Part shown: positions 1-9,298 of the stretch, piece after piece | How the letters are laid out: every line of letters starts with the position of its first letter | Numbering within the stretch: the first letter of the stretch is position 1 | Source of the DNA: an uncultured Pirellulaceae bacterium | GTDB lineage: Bacteria; Planctomycetota; Planctomycetia; Pirellulales; Pirellulaceae | Reading direction: 5' to 3' | DNA length: 42,207 nucleotides | Assembly: GCA_937944405.1 (NCBI GenBank) | Contig: CALDYR010000052.1 | Span: forward strand, 1 to 42,207 | The notes under the pieces: generated by a model | The model's database searches: none | What the model saw: only the letters and a program-made list of their open reading frames with translations | What the model was told of the DNA's origin: nothing | Program-made: the position numbers and the translations under genes

Positions 1-1
1 C

Positions 2-205
2 TTATTCGAGCAACTCGCGGCCCGGTACCCTGAAGCAACCTCCAACACCATGGACGGACTGCGATTAGATTGGGACGACAAATGGATTTTAGTGCGACCC
101 AGCAATACCGAACCGATCGTCCGGGCGATCGCGGAAGCCACGGCTTTCGCCGACGCAAAAGAACTTTGCGACGTTGCTGCCAAGATCGCGCAGGCGGCGA
201 ATTAG
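2..205 (+). CDS. glmM: Phosphoglucosamine mutase/phosphomannomutase, C-terminal fragment
   Basis: Only the last 67 codons lie in the window; the gene begins upstream. The visible part is the C-terminal phosphate-binding domain of an alpha-D-phosphohexomutase, with the loop RPSNTEPIVR near residues 33-42 of the fragment. That loop holds the sugar phosphate in GlmM, ManB and PGM enzymes. The Asn variant of the usual RPSGTEP motif is, from memory, common in GlmM-type enzymes. GlmM converts glucosamine-6-phosphate to glucosamine-1-phosphate for UDP-GlcNAc, and glmS lies near the other end of this window, but the catalytic serine region is not visible, so phosphomannomutase remains possible. The family call is secure and the exact substrate is not. 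Confidence 0.8.
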   Translation, partial: LFEQLAARYPEATSNTMDGLRLDWDDKWILVRPSNTEPIVRAIAEATAFADAKELCDVAAKIAQAAN

Positions 206-257
206 CCAGGCGATGATTACCTGTAAATCTGGCGATTCTCGGATTATCGTGGCAAGC

Positions 258-280
258 TTTGGGCGCCCTCGGTGCCCAAA
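258..280 (+). terminator. Weak hairpin downstream of the phosphohexomutase
   Basis: TTTGGGC (258-264) can pair with GCCCAAA (274-280) across a 9-nt loop, about 50 bases after the stop codon. There is no T-tract after it, so it may be only a transcript-end stabiliser. Confidence 0.25.
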
Positions 281-342
281 TGTTCCGGGAAGAACCGTAA
301 ACCCTGACGCCAGCCTACAGGGCCGAGCTTACGGTCGTAACT

Positions 343-388
343 GTTGTAGGTTATCAGTGGTTGTAGGTTATCGGTGGTTATAGGTTGC
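343..388. repeat. 17-bp tandem repeat, about 2.5 copies
   Basis: The unit GTTGTAGGTTATCAGTG (343-359) is followed by a copy with one change (360-376) and a partial third copy starting GTTATAGGTT. It lies in the gap between the convergent phosphohexomutase and lepA genes and is not coding. Confidence 0.85.
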
Positions 389-395
389 GTTTGCT

Positions 396-2216
396 TTATT
401 TTCGGTTGTCGTCACCGGTGCTGAGGATTGCCATAAACGCGGTTTGAGGGATGTCGACGCTGCCGACGGACTTCATCCGTTTTTTGCCTTCCTTTTGTTT
501 GGCCCAAAGCTTTCGTTTCCGGGAAATGTCACCGCCATAGCATTTGGCGGTCACGTTTTTCCGCAGCGCCTTAACCGTTTCGCGCGCGATGATGCGAGAC
601 CCAATCGCGGCTTGGACGGCGACTTCGAACATGTGCCGGTCGATTTCCTCTTTCAGCTTCTTGACCACCGCCCGTCCACGCCGATCGGCATCCGCCCGAT
701 GGCAGATAATGCTTAGCGCGTCGACTTTTTTTCCGTTAACCAAAATATCCAATCGGGCTAAATCGGCGGGAAAATATCCCACCAAATCGTAGTCCATCGT
801 ACCGTATCCACGGGTGATACTTTTCAACCGATCATGCATATCGTAGATCACTTCGGCCAACGGCAAATCGTAGGTCAACATAATACGAGAGGCCGAAAGG
901 TATTCTGTGTTCTGTTGGATGCCGCGCCGTTCCTGGCAAAGCTTGATCACGGCGCCGACGTATTGCTCGGGTTGGATCAAATTCACACGCACGATCGGTT
1001 GACGAAATTCTTCGATTTCTCCAGGATCGGGAACTTCTTGCGGCCGATGGATGTGCAGGGTTTCGCCGCGTTTGGTCAAAATCTCATAAGTCACGTTGGG
1101 GGCGGTTTGCACCAGATCGACGTCTGACTCCTGTTCCAAACGTTGCTGCACGACTTCCATATGCAGCATCCCTAAGAACCCGCAGCGGAAACCGAAGCCC
1201 AACGCTTCGCTGGATTCGGCCATGAATTCGAAACTCGGATCGTTCACCGACAACTTCGCCAATGCGTCTCGCAATTCAGAAAAATCTTGCCCGTCAGAGG
1301 GATACAAACCGCAGTAAACCATGCGTTTGGGCTCCCGGTATCCCGGCAACGCTTCGGCTGTCGCTTTGCCGACCCCGGAAACGGTATCGCCGATATTGAC
1401 TTCATCCAGCGATTTAATGTTGCACACCAAGTAACCGACCTGGCCGGCGATCAGTTTTTCTGTTGGCGTTTGTTTTGGGCAGAACTGTCCCAGTTCGATC
1501 ACCTCGTAAACTTTATTGGCCCGCACCATAGTGACTTTTTGGCCCTTACGAACCGTACCGCTGACGACCCGCACATAAGTCACCGCGCCACGGTACTCAT
1601 CGTAATGCGAATCGAAGATCATCGCTTGCAGTGGACCTTGAGCCTCGGATATCGGCGGTTTGATACGTTGAATAATTGCCGTAATCAGTTGGTCGATGTT
1701 AATGCCGGCTTTGGCGCTGACTTTGACCACTTCATCGGCGCTGACGCCGATGGTTTGTTCCATTTCGCGGATGACTTCGTCGGAACGTTCATGTTTGAGG
1801 TCAATTTTGTTGACCACCGGGATGATGTCGAGGTCGTGTTCGATCGCAGCGTACCCGGTGGCAACGGTTTGGGCTTCGACGCCCTGAAACGCGTCGGCCA
1901 ACAGCAGCGCCCCTTCGCAGCAACTGAGCGACCTTGAGACTTCGTACTGAAAATCTACATGGCCGGGCGTGTCGATGAGGTTCAATTCGTACCATTGGCC
2001 CTCGTGTTTCACCTGCATCGCCACGGCGCGGGCTTTGATGGTGATCCCGCGCTGACGTTCGAGGTCCATATCGTCAAGGATTTGCTCCTGCATTTCGCGT
2101 TTGGTGATCGTGCCGGTGTGCTCCAACAATCGGTCGGCGAGCGTACTTTTGCCATGATCGATGTGGGCAATGATGCAGAAGTTGCGAATGTTTTTAGGAT
2201 CGATCTTTTGTGACAT
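396..2216 (-). CDS. lepA: Elongation factor 4 (LepA), ribosome-associated GTPase
   Basis: 606 aa, the usual length for LepA/EF4. This translational GTPase acts on 70S ribosomes and has been linked to back-translocation and 30S biogenesis. The G domain is clear: G1 loop AHIDHGKST near residues 17-25, the switch sequence ERQRGITI near 53-60, DTPGH near 82-86 and NKID near 135. EF-G-like domains II, III and V follow, then a basic LepA-specific C-terminal domain. The ATG at 2216 lacks a convincing Shine-Dalgarno sequence, but the N-terminus MSQKIDPKNIRNFCIIAHID fits the family. The ROK kinase gene is upstream on the same strand after a gap of about 250 bp. Nothing in the sequence is odd, and the long antisense frames opposite it are shadows. 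Confidence 0.97.
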   Translation of the reverse strand: MSQKIDPKNIRNFCIIAHIDHGKSTLADRLLEHTGTITKREMQEQILDDMDLERQRGITIKARAVAMQVKHEGQWYELNLIDTPGHVDFQYEVSRSLSCCEGALLLADAFQGVEAQTVATGYAAIEHDLDIIPVVNKIDLKHERSDEVIREMEQTIGVSADEVVKVSAKAGINIDQLITAIIQRIKPPISEAQGPLQAMIFDSHYDEYRGAVTYVRVVSGTVRKGQKVTMVRANKVYEVIELGQFCPKQTPTEKLIAGQVGYLVCNIKSLDEVNIGDTVSGVGKATAEALPGYREPKRMVYCGLYPSDGQDFSELRDALAKLSVNDPSFEFMAESSEALGFGFRCGFLGMLHMEVVQQRLEQESDVDLVQTAPNVTYEILTKRGETLHIHRPQEVPDPGEIEEFRQPIVRVNLIQPEQYVGAVIKLCQERRGIQQNTEYLSASRIMLTYDLPLAEVIYDMHDRLKSITRGYGTMDYDLVGYFPADLARLDILVNGKKVDALSIICHRADADRRGRAVVKKLKEEIDRHMFEVAVQAAIGSRIIARETVKALRKNVTAKCYGGDISRKRKLWAKQKEGKKRMKSVGSVDIPQTAFMAILSTGDDNRK

Positions 2217-2464
2217 GGGGTGGCGATTGGGCCAAGGGAAAATGATAGAAATTCAGCGCCGAACCTACGATGGGCAAACTTCGACGCAGGGCCCCGGAAT
2301 CGAATAGGTCGAGTTTGTCACCCATGTTCATCGCCGGTACACCTTCATTATCGTCGCGGTTTGAAAATTAGCGGCGGGACGTAAGGTTCAAATGCAACGA
2401 TAAAAAGTGGCGACGGTCAAGAAACCTATTTTCGGGAACACGCGATTATAGGCGCAAAACAGAT

Positions 2465-3490
2465 TTAGAGAGATGCCGATTTGATGAAATGGGTGCGCGC
2501 CATTCCAGCGGCGCCGACATAACCAGCATCGGATCCCAGTTTTGCGAAGTTGACGATCAATTTTTCAGCCAGCACGGGAAACACTAGCTTCCTTGTTTCG
2601 GTGATGACATCGTCTAAAAAAGATCTTCCCAGCGGCGTATCTTCGCCGCCGAAGTTCACCGCACCGCCCAAAATGAAAGCTTCGGGGTCAATAATATGAG
2701 CGATCGTGGCGATGCCGCGGCCCAGATACTTGGCCGTTTGCTTCACCAATTCCATGGCCAGTTCGTCGCCAGCATCGGCGGCTTGCGATACCGCCAGCGC
2801 CGACAGCGGCGATGATTCTTCGTTTGATTGCAGTAACGAGCTTTCCCGATGCGTGCATAACGCCGCTTTGGCTCGCGCGACGATGCCGGTCGCACTTGCG
2901 TAGGCTTCTAAATGCCCTTGTTTTCCGCAGGAACACGTAAGCGCCTGGGGCGTGGTGTCGATCACAATGTGGCCGGCTTCAGCGCCGTGGCTGTGGGCGC
3001 CGTCAATCGAAATGTCGTCGACGATGATGCCGCATCCGACCCCCGTGCCGAGGGTGATGAGGACCATGCTTTTATATTGGCGACCGCTGCCGATCCAGTA
3101 TTCGCCGAACGCCGCGGCACCTGCGTCGTTGGTGTAGGTGACGGGTTTTCCGGTCAACTCCTGAAGTTGGTCTCGGATTGGATAATCATGCCAGCCGGGC
3201 ATATTGTAAGGAGTCAGTAACCTTCCCCCGGCGATGTCCATCGGCCCGGGGGTTCCCACGCCGACCCCTACGATATCGTCAAAAGTGTAGGAGGTGTCTG
3301 CCAGCAATTTTTCAACGATCGGGCGAATTTGTTGGACCGTCGGTGCGGCAGGTTGGTCGGCCTGAGAAGGGAACTTGGTGTAGCAAACGGTTGCCCCCTG
3401 ATTATCGACGACACCGATTTTGATATTGGTTCCGCCAACATCGACTCCCAAAAACAAAGGAGACGTAAACGTGTGAGATCTGTGGGGCAT
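2465..3490 (-). CDS. ROK-family sugar kinase (glucokinase-like)
   Basis: 341 aa from the preferred ATG at 3490; an in-frame ATG at 3559 would add 23 residues that do not look like part of the family. ROK kinases phosphorylate hexoses such as glucose, N-acetylglucosamine or N-acetylmannosamine with ATP. The N-terminal ATP-binding motif LGVDVGGTNIKIG is near residues 14-26, the catalytic-Asp motif NDAGAAAFGEYW is in the middle, and a second glycine loop ITLGTGVGCGIIV follows. The zinc site is present as GHIVID followed by CSCGKQGHLE, where the third cysteine of the common CxCGxxGC pattern is histidine. The cytoplasmic kinase assignment is firm. Glucokinase is the simplest guess, but nothing here fixes the sugar. 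Confidence 0.92.
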   Translation of the reverse strand: MPHRSHTFTSPLFLGVDVGGTNIKIGVVDNQGATVCYTKFPSQADQPAAPTVQQIRPIVEKLLADTSYTFDDIVGVGVGTPGPMDIAGGRLLTPYNMPGWHDYPIRDQLQELTGKPVTYTNDAGAAAFGEYWIGSGRQYKSMVLITLGTGVGCGIIVDDISIDGAHSHGAEAGHIVIDTTPQALTCSCGKQGHLEAYASATGIVARAKAALCTHRESSLLQSNEESSPLSALAVSQAADAGDELAMELVKQTAKYLGRGIATIAHIIDPEAFILGGAVNFGGEDTPLGRSFLDDVITETRKLVFPVLAEKLIVNFAKLGSDAGYVGAAGMARTHFIKSASL

Positions 3491-3656
3491 GAATGTGGCC
3501 GTTACGGAGAATTGTTCAGGATAAACCAGCAGTATAAATGCCCTTGCCGGAGACGACAACGGATCGCCCGCCGCTGCTGGAATTGCGCCCCGGAATCTCC
3601 CCCGCTTTTTCTCATATCCTTACTGTTTCTACATCTTTACGGTTTCTACATCGGCA

Positions 3657-5060
3657 TCATTTAAAAGTTGATTTATTGCGGAGAATATGATGGTAATGCT
3701 GGGCAAATCGATGGGCTTCGTCTCGCACGTATTGAAGCAACCGTAACGAAAACGCGTGACGGCTGAGAATCAACGGCGTACTGTTTCCCGGACGGTAAAT
3801 CTCCTCGTTCTTCTTCGCAATCGACAACAACGTAGGGGGAGCGATCCCCAATGACTCAAACGCGGCCACGGCGCTGCTTAACTGTCCCTTGCCTCCGTCG
3901 ATCAACAAGATGTCGGGGAAAGCTTCTTGTTCGTCGGAGAGACGTTGGAACCGCCGCGCGACGACTTCGTGGATCGACCGAAAATCGTCGATTCCTTTGA
4001 CATTTTTGATTTTGTAACGCCGGTAACCAGGCTTAAACGGCAATCCATCGATGAATTTCACCAAACTGGCAACCGTTTCTCCGCCGCCCAAATGCGCGAT
4101 GTCGACGCCCTCGATCGAACGAGGGGTTTTCTGCAACTTGAGGACTTGCCGCAGCCCGGCGAGCCCTTTTTTGGGGTCGACGTAGAAGACTTCTGGTTGT
4201 GCATGGGTGTCCAATGCGCCCCGTCGGTCAAGCGATTGAAGCATCTCAATTTCGTCTCTGAGTTTGGCCGCTTTTTCGAAATCTAAATCCTTGGAAGCCG
4301 ACAGCATCTCGGTGTTCAACTGCTTGAGCAAACGCTTTTTATTGCCGGCTAAAAAAAGGTGCAGGCGCTTGATGTCCTTTTTGTACTCCTCTTTTGAGAT
4401 ACGCTGATTACATGGCGCGGTGCATTGCTTGATGCTGGCTAAAAGACACGGACGAAACCAACGCCACTGTTCGTCTCCGTCGGTAATGTCCAAAGAACAG
4501 GTGCGAAACTTAAAAATGCGTTGCAGGACCTGGACAGCGCCACGCAACGAACCAGCGCTGGCAAAAGGCCCATACAGCTTCACGCCCGAGGTGGCCGGTT
4601 CGCGCGTAATTTCGACACGCGAAAAATCCTCGTGGGTTGTGATTTGCAAATAAGGGAATGTTTTATCGTCCTTGAGGACCTTATTGTGACGCGGTTGGAT
4701 ATCCTTGATCAAACGCGATTCGACCAAAAGCGCGTCAACTTCGCTTTCGCAGATGATGCAATCAATGTCTGCGATTTCACCAATCCATTCAGCGGTACGT
4801 TGTTCAACTTTAGCGGCTTTGAGGAAGTAACTTCCGGCACGGGAACGCAGATTCGTGGCTTTGCCGACATAGATCACCACTCCGGCAGCGTCCTTCATCA
4901 AGTAAACGCCGGGAGATTGCGGAAACAGCCTTACTTTTTTCGCCGTATTGTCAAACGCCGATAGCTCGGGATCGAACCGGTAATCCAGATGAATATCAGC
5001 GCATGGCACGGCGTCGCGACTGTCGTCGTCAGGTTCCAATGGTTGAGCTTCGCGGGTCAT
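3657..5060 (-). CDS. uvrC: UvrABC excinuclease subunit C, short form
   Basis: 467 aa from the ATG at 5060; a GTG at 5117 would give 486 aa but adds residues upstream of the conserved region. UvrC makes both incisions during nucleotide excision repair. Visible domains in order: GIY-YIG nuclease (SPGVYLMKD then IYVGKATNLRSR, roughly residues 49-75), a four-Cys cluster expected to hold an iron-sulfur centre (CSL, RPC, QCTAPC, roughly 188-217), the UVR motif (DFEKAAKLRDEIEML, about 260-274), and the RNase H-like second nuclease with its acidic/His residues in EGVDIAH, LLIDGGKGQ and RDEAHRF. The protein stops shortly after this domain, so the tandem helix-hairpin-helix domain that makes typical UvrC about 600 aa is absent. 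Both nuclease centres look intact, so it is probably functional rather than truncated. Confidence 0.93.
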   Translation of the reverse strand: MTREAQPLEPDDDSRDAVPCADIHLDYRFDPELSAFDNTAKKVRLFPQSPGVYLMKDAAGVVIYVGKATNLRSRAGSYFLKAAKVEQRTAEWIGEIADIDCIICESEVDALLVESRLIKDIQPRHNKVLKDDKTFPYLQITTHEDFSRVEITREPATSGVKLYGPFASAGSLRGAVQVLQRIFKFRTCSLDITDGDEQWRWFRPCLLASIKQCTAPCNQRISKEEYKKDIKRLHLFLAGNKKRLLKQLNTEMLSASKDLDFEKAAKLRDEIEMLQSLDRRGALDTHAQPEVFYVDPKKGLAGLRQVLKLQKTPRSIEGVDIAHLGGGETVASLVKFIDGLPFKPGYRRYKIKNVKGIDDFRSIHEVVARRFQRLSDEQEAFPDILLIDGGKGQLSSAVAAFESLGIAPPTLLSIAKKNEEIYRPGNSTPLILSRHAFSLRLLQYVRDEAHRFAQHYHHILRNKSTFK

Positions 5061-5240
5061 ACGACAGTGGTGCTGAGATAGTAACGGGATTAGGACAGGA
5101 TGAAAAAAAATTTTCACTGGGCATATCTTACAGGAAATGCAGAACTACGGCGCCGCGACAGGTTGGTCAATTGACCTTTCAGTCGGCTTGATGGAGGCCG
5201 CCTTCAAACCGTAAACTCTTATGCCTCAATTGGTTTATTC

Positions 5241-5267
5241 TAATCTGAATAATCTGAATAATCTCAT
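5241..5267. repeat. 9-bp tandem repeat in the GH63 upstream region
   Basis: TAATCTGAA occurs at 5241-5249 and 5250-5258, followed by an imperfect third copy. It sits in the AT-rich 190-bp gap between divergent uvrC and the glycosidase gene, about 40-60 bp before the latter's start, where promoter elements are expected. I could not assign -35/-10 boxes with confidence. Confidence 0.7.
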
Positions 5268-5304
5268 ACACCTCTAAAAATCTCTCTTACGTGCATCGGA
5301 TGCC

Positions 5305-8013
5305 ATGAAACATCACGCGATCAAAAGCTGTCCCGAGACCACTCGTTTAGAGCAAAGCGTGCAACGGACGGCGAATTGGAAACGATGGGGCCCCTACCTA
5401 GCCGAACGCCAATGGGGCACGGTGCGCGAAGACTATTCCGCCAACGGTGACAGTTGGAACTCGTTTACCCACGAAGACGCCGTCAGCCGAACCTACCGGT
5501 GGGGCGAAGACGGGTTGTTGGGAATCACCGACCGGCAATCGCGATTGTGTTTTGCATTGGCGTTGTGGAACGAAAAAGATCCCATCCTCAAAGAGCGCCT
5601 GTTCGGGTTGACCGGACCTGAAGGCAACCATGGCGAAGACGTCAAAGAAGCGTACTTTTATCTCGATTCGTCTCCCTCGCACGCTTACATGAAGGCGTTG
5701 TACAAGTATCCGCAATCCGAATTCCCTTACCAACAACTGCGCGATGGAAACAGAAATCGCTCGCTCCAAGAGATGGAGTACGAACTTAACGACACCGGTG
5801 CGTTTCGCGACGGTAGGTATTTTGATGTTCTGGCTGAATACGGCAAAGGGGATCCCAACGACGTACTGATTAAAATCACCGTTGCCAACCGCGGTCCTGA
5901 AGCGGCACCGGTGCATTTGTTGCCGTCGCTGTGGTTTCGCAACACGTGGTCGACAGGACGCCAGGGCGAAGGGTACTGGCCTGAGGCTAATATCGCGCAG
6001 CACGCGCCGGGTCATTTGATCGCCGAACAAGAGTCGTTGGGCAAGTTTCATTTCTTAATCCAAAATCCCGAAGCATCGGCGCCCCAGCAATTATTCACTA
6101 ACAACGAAACAAACTTTAATAAGCTCTTCAACAGCGCTAATCGCACGCCCTATGTAAAAGACGCCTTTCATCGCTACGTCGTCGAAAAAGAAACCGACGC
6201 GGTTAACCCGAATCTGACCGGCACCAAAACCGCGTCTCATTTCTCTTGGACACTCGAAGCCGGCGAAGAAAAAGTGGTCTATTTGAGGCTGATGTCCGAC
6301 GCGCAATATAACGCGGCGGTGGAACAGAACCGCATTGCCGCCAACGGCCAGAACTCAGTGGGTTCAGACTTCAACGAGATCATGGATCTGCGGCTCAAAG
6401 AAACCGACAATTTTTATCAGGACATCCTTTCGCACATCGAAGGCCAGCAGGCCAAAATGATCGCGCGACAGGGATACGCAGGGCTATTGTGGACCAAACA
6501 GTTCTATTTTTACAGCGTCCGCGACTGGTTACGTGGCGATCCAGTGATGCCCGATCCGCCCGCGGAGCGATTGACCGGACGCAACGCAGAATGGGAACAC
6601 CTTTACAACCGCGACGTCATCTCCATGCCCGACAAATGGGAATACCCTTGGTATGCGTCGTGGGATTTAGCGTTTCACATGATTCCTTTCGCGCGGATTG
6701 ATATCGAATTTGCCAAACAACAGATGCTTCTGTTTTTGCGTGAATGGTACATGCACCCCAGCGGTCAAATTCCGGCGTACGAGTTCAGCTTCTCCGACGC
6801 CAATCCGCCTGTTCACGCTTGGGCGGCGTGGAAGATCTATGAAATGTCGGGGCCCGAAGGCAAACGCGACCGATCGTTTTTGGCGCGCGTATTTCACAAA
6901 CTGATGATTAATTTTACGTGGTGGATCAATCGAAAAGACAGTGACGGCAACCATATTTTTTCCGGTGGCTTTCTAGGGTTGGACAACATTGGTGTTTTCG
7001 ACCGATCTAAAAGTTCGCCCGTCGGAGGCCAACTGGACCAAGCCGATGCGACCGCGTGGATGGCGTTTTACTGCACCTCGATGTTGACCATCGCACTCGA
7101 ATTGGCGCGTGAAGACCCTAGCTACGAAGACGTGGCGTCGAAGTTCTTCGAACACTTTATCACCATCGCCGACGCGATGAACAATCTGGGTAAAGGCGGG
7201 CTATGGAATGAAGAAGATGGTTTTTACTACGATCACCTTAGACGCGCAGATGAAGCAATCGCGCTGAGAATTCGATCGCTGGTGGGACTGCTGCCGATGG
7301 TTGCGGTGGGGGTGCTGGATTCGGAACTGATCGATCGGTTGCCAGGATTTAAAAAACGGATGCAATGGTTTATCAAAAACCGAAAAGCACTTTCTAAACA
7401 AATCACGTGCATGGAGAACCAATCTGAAAAGGTGTCGACGCTGCTGGCGATCCCCTCACGGGAGCGGTTAATCAATATCCTTGAAGTGTTGGTCGACGAG
7501 AGCGAGTTTCTTTCGGCGTATGGCGTGCGGTCGATGTCCAAAGTTCATGAAAAGCATCCTTTTGAATTGAATGTCGAAGGTCATAGCTATTCCGTGGGAT
7601 ACACCCCCGGCGAATCAGATTCCCATTTATTTGGTGGGAATTCCAATTGGCGGGGCCCGATCTGGTTTCCCGTCAACTACTTGCTTATCGAAGCACTGCA
7701 TCAGTATCATGCGTTTTACGGGGATGAACTAAAACTCGAATGCCCCAAGGGATCGGGGAATATGATGAACCTGAAACAGGTGGCTCAGGAGATCGCTAGC
7801 CGTCTCACGAAGTTGTTTTTGAAAGACTCACAGGGTCACCGACCGCTAAACGATAAACAACCGCGTTTTGCCGACGACCCCCATTGGAAAGACCATGTTT
7901 TATTTTACGAGTACTTTCATGGTGATTCAGGACGAGGATTAGGAGCGTCGCACCAAACCGGATGGACCGCCCTGGTGATCAATTGCTTCGAAGAAGCCCG
8001 CCGCGAAGATTAA
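5305..8013 (+). CDS. GH63/MGH1-like glycoside hydrolase (predicted glucosidase)
   Basis: 902 aa. The protein matches, from memory, the bacterial family annotated as glucosidase or mannosylglycerate-hydrolase-like, related to GH63 processing alpha-glucosidases. The N-terminal part has the family signature WKRWGPYLAERQWGTVREDY (residues ~26-45) followed by RWGEDGLLGI and the stretch GNHGEDVKE. The C-terminal half is the (alpha/alpha)6 barrel. YASWDLAFHMIPFA probably carries the acidic catalytic residue, and YFHGDSGRGLGASHQTGW lies near the end of the barrel. There is no signal peptide, so it is predicted to be cytoplasmic and to act on alpha-linked oligosaccharides or glucosyl compatible solutes; the substrate cannot be read from the sequence. 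It is transcribed alone, divergently from uvrC, and a hairpin lies about 30 bp after the stop. There is no clear Shine-Dalgarno sequence before the ATG. Confidence 0.88.
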   Translation: MKHHAIKSCPETTRLEQSVQRTANWKRWGPYLAERQWGTVREDYSANGDSWNSFTHEDAVSRTYRWGEDGLLGITDRQSRLCFALALWNEKDPILKERLFGLTGPEGNHGEDVKEAYFYLDSSPSHAYMKALYKYPQSEFPYQQLRDGNRNRSLQEMEYELNDTGAFRDGRYFDVLAEYGKGDPNDVLIKITVANRGPEAAPVHLLPSLWFRNTWSTGRQGEGYWPEANIAQHAPGHLIAEQESLGKFHFLIQNPEASAPQQLFTNNETNFNKLFNSANRTPYVKDAFHRYVVEKETDAVNPNLTGTKTASHFSWTLEAGEEKVVYLRLMSDAQYNAAVEQNRIAANGQNSVGSDFNEIMDLRLKETDNFYQDILSHIEGQQAKMIARQGYAGLLWTKQFYFYSVRDWLRGDPVMPDPPAERLTGRNAEWEHLYNRDVISMPDKWEYPWYASWDLAFHMIPFARIDIEFAKQQMLLFLREWYMHPSGQIPAYEFSFSDANPPVHAWAAWKIYEMSGPEGKRDRSFLARVFHKLMINFTWWINRKDSDGNHIFSGGFLGLDNIGVFDRSKSSPVGGQLDQADATAWMAFYCTSMLTIALELAREDPSYEDVASKFFEHFITIADAMNNLGKGGLWNEEDGFYYDHLRRADEAIALRIRSLVGLLPMVAVGVLDSELIDRLPGFKKRMQWFIKNRKALSKQITCMENQSEKVSTLLAIPSRERLINILEVLVDESEFLSAYGVRSMSKVHEKHPFELNVEGHSYSVGYTPGESDSHLFGGNSNWRGPIWFPVNYLLIEALHQYHAFYGDELKLECPKGSGNMMNLKQVAQEIASRLTKLFLKDSQGHRPLNDKQPRFADDPHWKDHVLFYEYFHGDSGRGLGASHQTGWTALVINCFEEARRED

Positions 8014-8044
8014 ACATTCGGATCCCGTTGTTTACGTCATCATC

Positions 8045-8066
8045 AAGCAGCAGTCCTTTGTTGCTT
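8045..8066 (+). terminator. Hairpin after the glycosidase gene, dispersed element copy 1
   Basis: AAGCAGCAG-TCCT-TTGTTGCTT folds into a 9-bp stem (two G-U pairs) with a 4-nt loop, 31 bp after the stop at 8013. No T-tract follows. The same sequence with a perfect stem recurs at 41520-41541 after glmS, so this is a repeated intergenic hairpin. Confidence 0.5.
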
Positions 8067-8226
8067 GGCCGGGAGTTGGGAAAATGCCACTTCTCTCCAC
8101 GTCAAATGATTCTAAACGCAGCCGAGTTCAACCAGGATCAACACCAGTTGAAACACCACTGTGCGCCAGCAGTGAATCAACAGAGTTGCTGTTACCGTTA
8201 AACGCCGGTTGGCGGACGCCAGCATT

Positions 8227-9084
8227 TTACTTTTTTTGGTCCCGTAAAAATTGGTTTAGATCAATCCCGCTTTGGCGCTGTTCATCTTCCAACAATTTTA
8301 CTCGGACTTCCAAACGTTCAACCAGTTTGTTCAATTTCGGTAATAGATCGATCGCGGGATCGCGTTTAATGGAATGCGGCACGGCGGGATAGCCTAACTG
8401 CCGTTGCAGTGAAGAGAATAAATAGTGCGGGGCTTTTTTGCGGTTGGCCAACGCGATGCGTCCTGCGCGTTGCCCAAACAGAATGGCGCGACCTACCGAT
8501 GGTTCGTGTTCGTTTTCGTCATCGGGGTTTTTGAGGCGGTAGTATGCGCTGTTGACATAGATTAAATCCGCCAGTTCAACCAACCCCAATTGGTGTCGGG
8601 CTTCCAGAATCCACCGCTGCCAGTGGGCGTTGTAAATTGGGTCCATCGCAATTGCCTGCAACCCAAAATCGTAGTCCAGTCGGTTGCGGCACAGCGTCTC
8701 CATCTGAAACAAAAATAACGCTACCGGATCGGAATTTTCCGACCGAAATTGTGCTTCGTATTCCAAGACAGCAAACGCAACGCGCATGTCAAACCGCCCG
8801 TATTCGTCTTCGGCTTGGCTGATGATAAAGATCTGAAACTGCGTGAAGTAGTGCGGCAGTTTTGTCATCGCGGTGGACATAGTGCCAACATGACGAACTT
8901 CGGCCAACATAAAATCGATTGCCATCGGCAACTTCGTGGTGGCGAGTATCTCTTCGCGGATTTGAGCCAGCATTTCTTGAATAGGTTCGTTGCTGGCCAA
9001 TCGAATCTGCAACGACTTAAATAGGTAGGCTTGTTCGATATACTCTTCGCGAGACAGAAGCGTGCTGGCCGAAGGAGAAGTCAT
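8227..9084 (-). CDS. Hypothetical protein, unrecognised
   Basis: 285 aa from the ATG at 9084; an in-frame start at 9168 would add 28 residues (MVKMLSSRCAIR...) that look like read-through of the upstream region. I do not recognise the family. The preferred form has no signal peptide or membrane segment and appears soluble and mostly helical, rich in aromatic, Leu and Glu residues. A putative coiled coil lies near the C-terminus (LLPKLNKLVERLEVRVKLLEDEQ is the relevant stretch, roughly residues 245-267). It diverges from the SpoIIM-type operon across a gap of about 210 bp, so a shared control region is possible. The reading frame is long, undisturbed and has normal codon use, so I regard it as a real gene of unknown function. 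Confidence 0.75.
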   Translation of the reverse strand: MTSPSASTLLSREEYIEQAYLFKSLQIRLASNEPIQEMLAQIREEILATTKLPMAIDFMLAEVRHVGTMSTAMTKLPHYFTQFQIFIISQAEDEYGRFDMRVAFAVLEYEAQFRSENSDPVALFLFQMETLCRNRLDYDFGLQAIAMDPIYNAHWQRWILEARHQLGLVELADLIYVNSAYYRLKNPDDENEHEPSVGRAILFGQRAGRIALANRKKAPHYLFSSLQRQLGYPAVPHSIKRDPAIDLLPKLNKLVERLEVRVKLLEDEQRQSGIDLNQFLRDQKK

Positions 9085-9298
9085 GGCAAAATTTAGTCGT
9101 TTGACAACTGTTAAAAGAACTAGCATACCGATGCGTATGGCACACCGTGATGAAAGCATCTTAACCAATTCGCCTTTTGGGTGCTTGACTTTATCATCGA
9201 CATTGCGCGTCGGCGTTGAATGTTTATCGGCTACTTGGGGCGGGGGAAATCTGATATCCTAAGGGATTATTCACGGGCCCGATTCTACAAGCATCCCC

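Noticed and set aside
1287-1937. 216-codon plus-strand frame opposite lepA
   Set aside because: It lies wholly antisense to a certain gene; such frames arise from codon bias, and no ribosome-binding site or domain is seen.
3640-3660. UvrC stop (TGA) as a selenocysteine codon that would restore the C-terminal domain
   Set aside because: The frame after the TGA meets another stop within about 15 codons and encodes no HhH sequence.
5398-6051. 217-codon minus-strand frame inside the GH63 gene
   Set aside because: Antisense shadow of a well-supported protein; no recognisable product.
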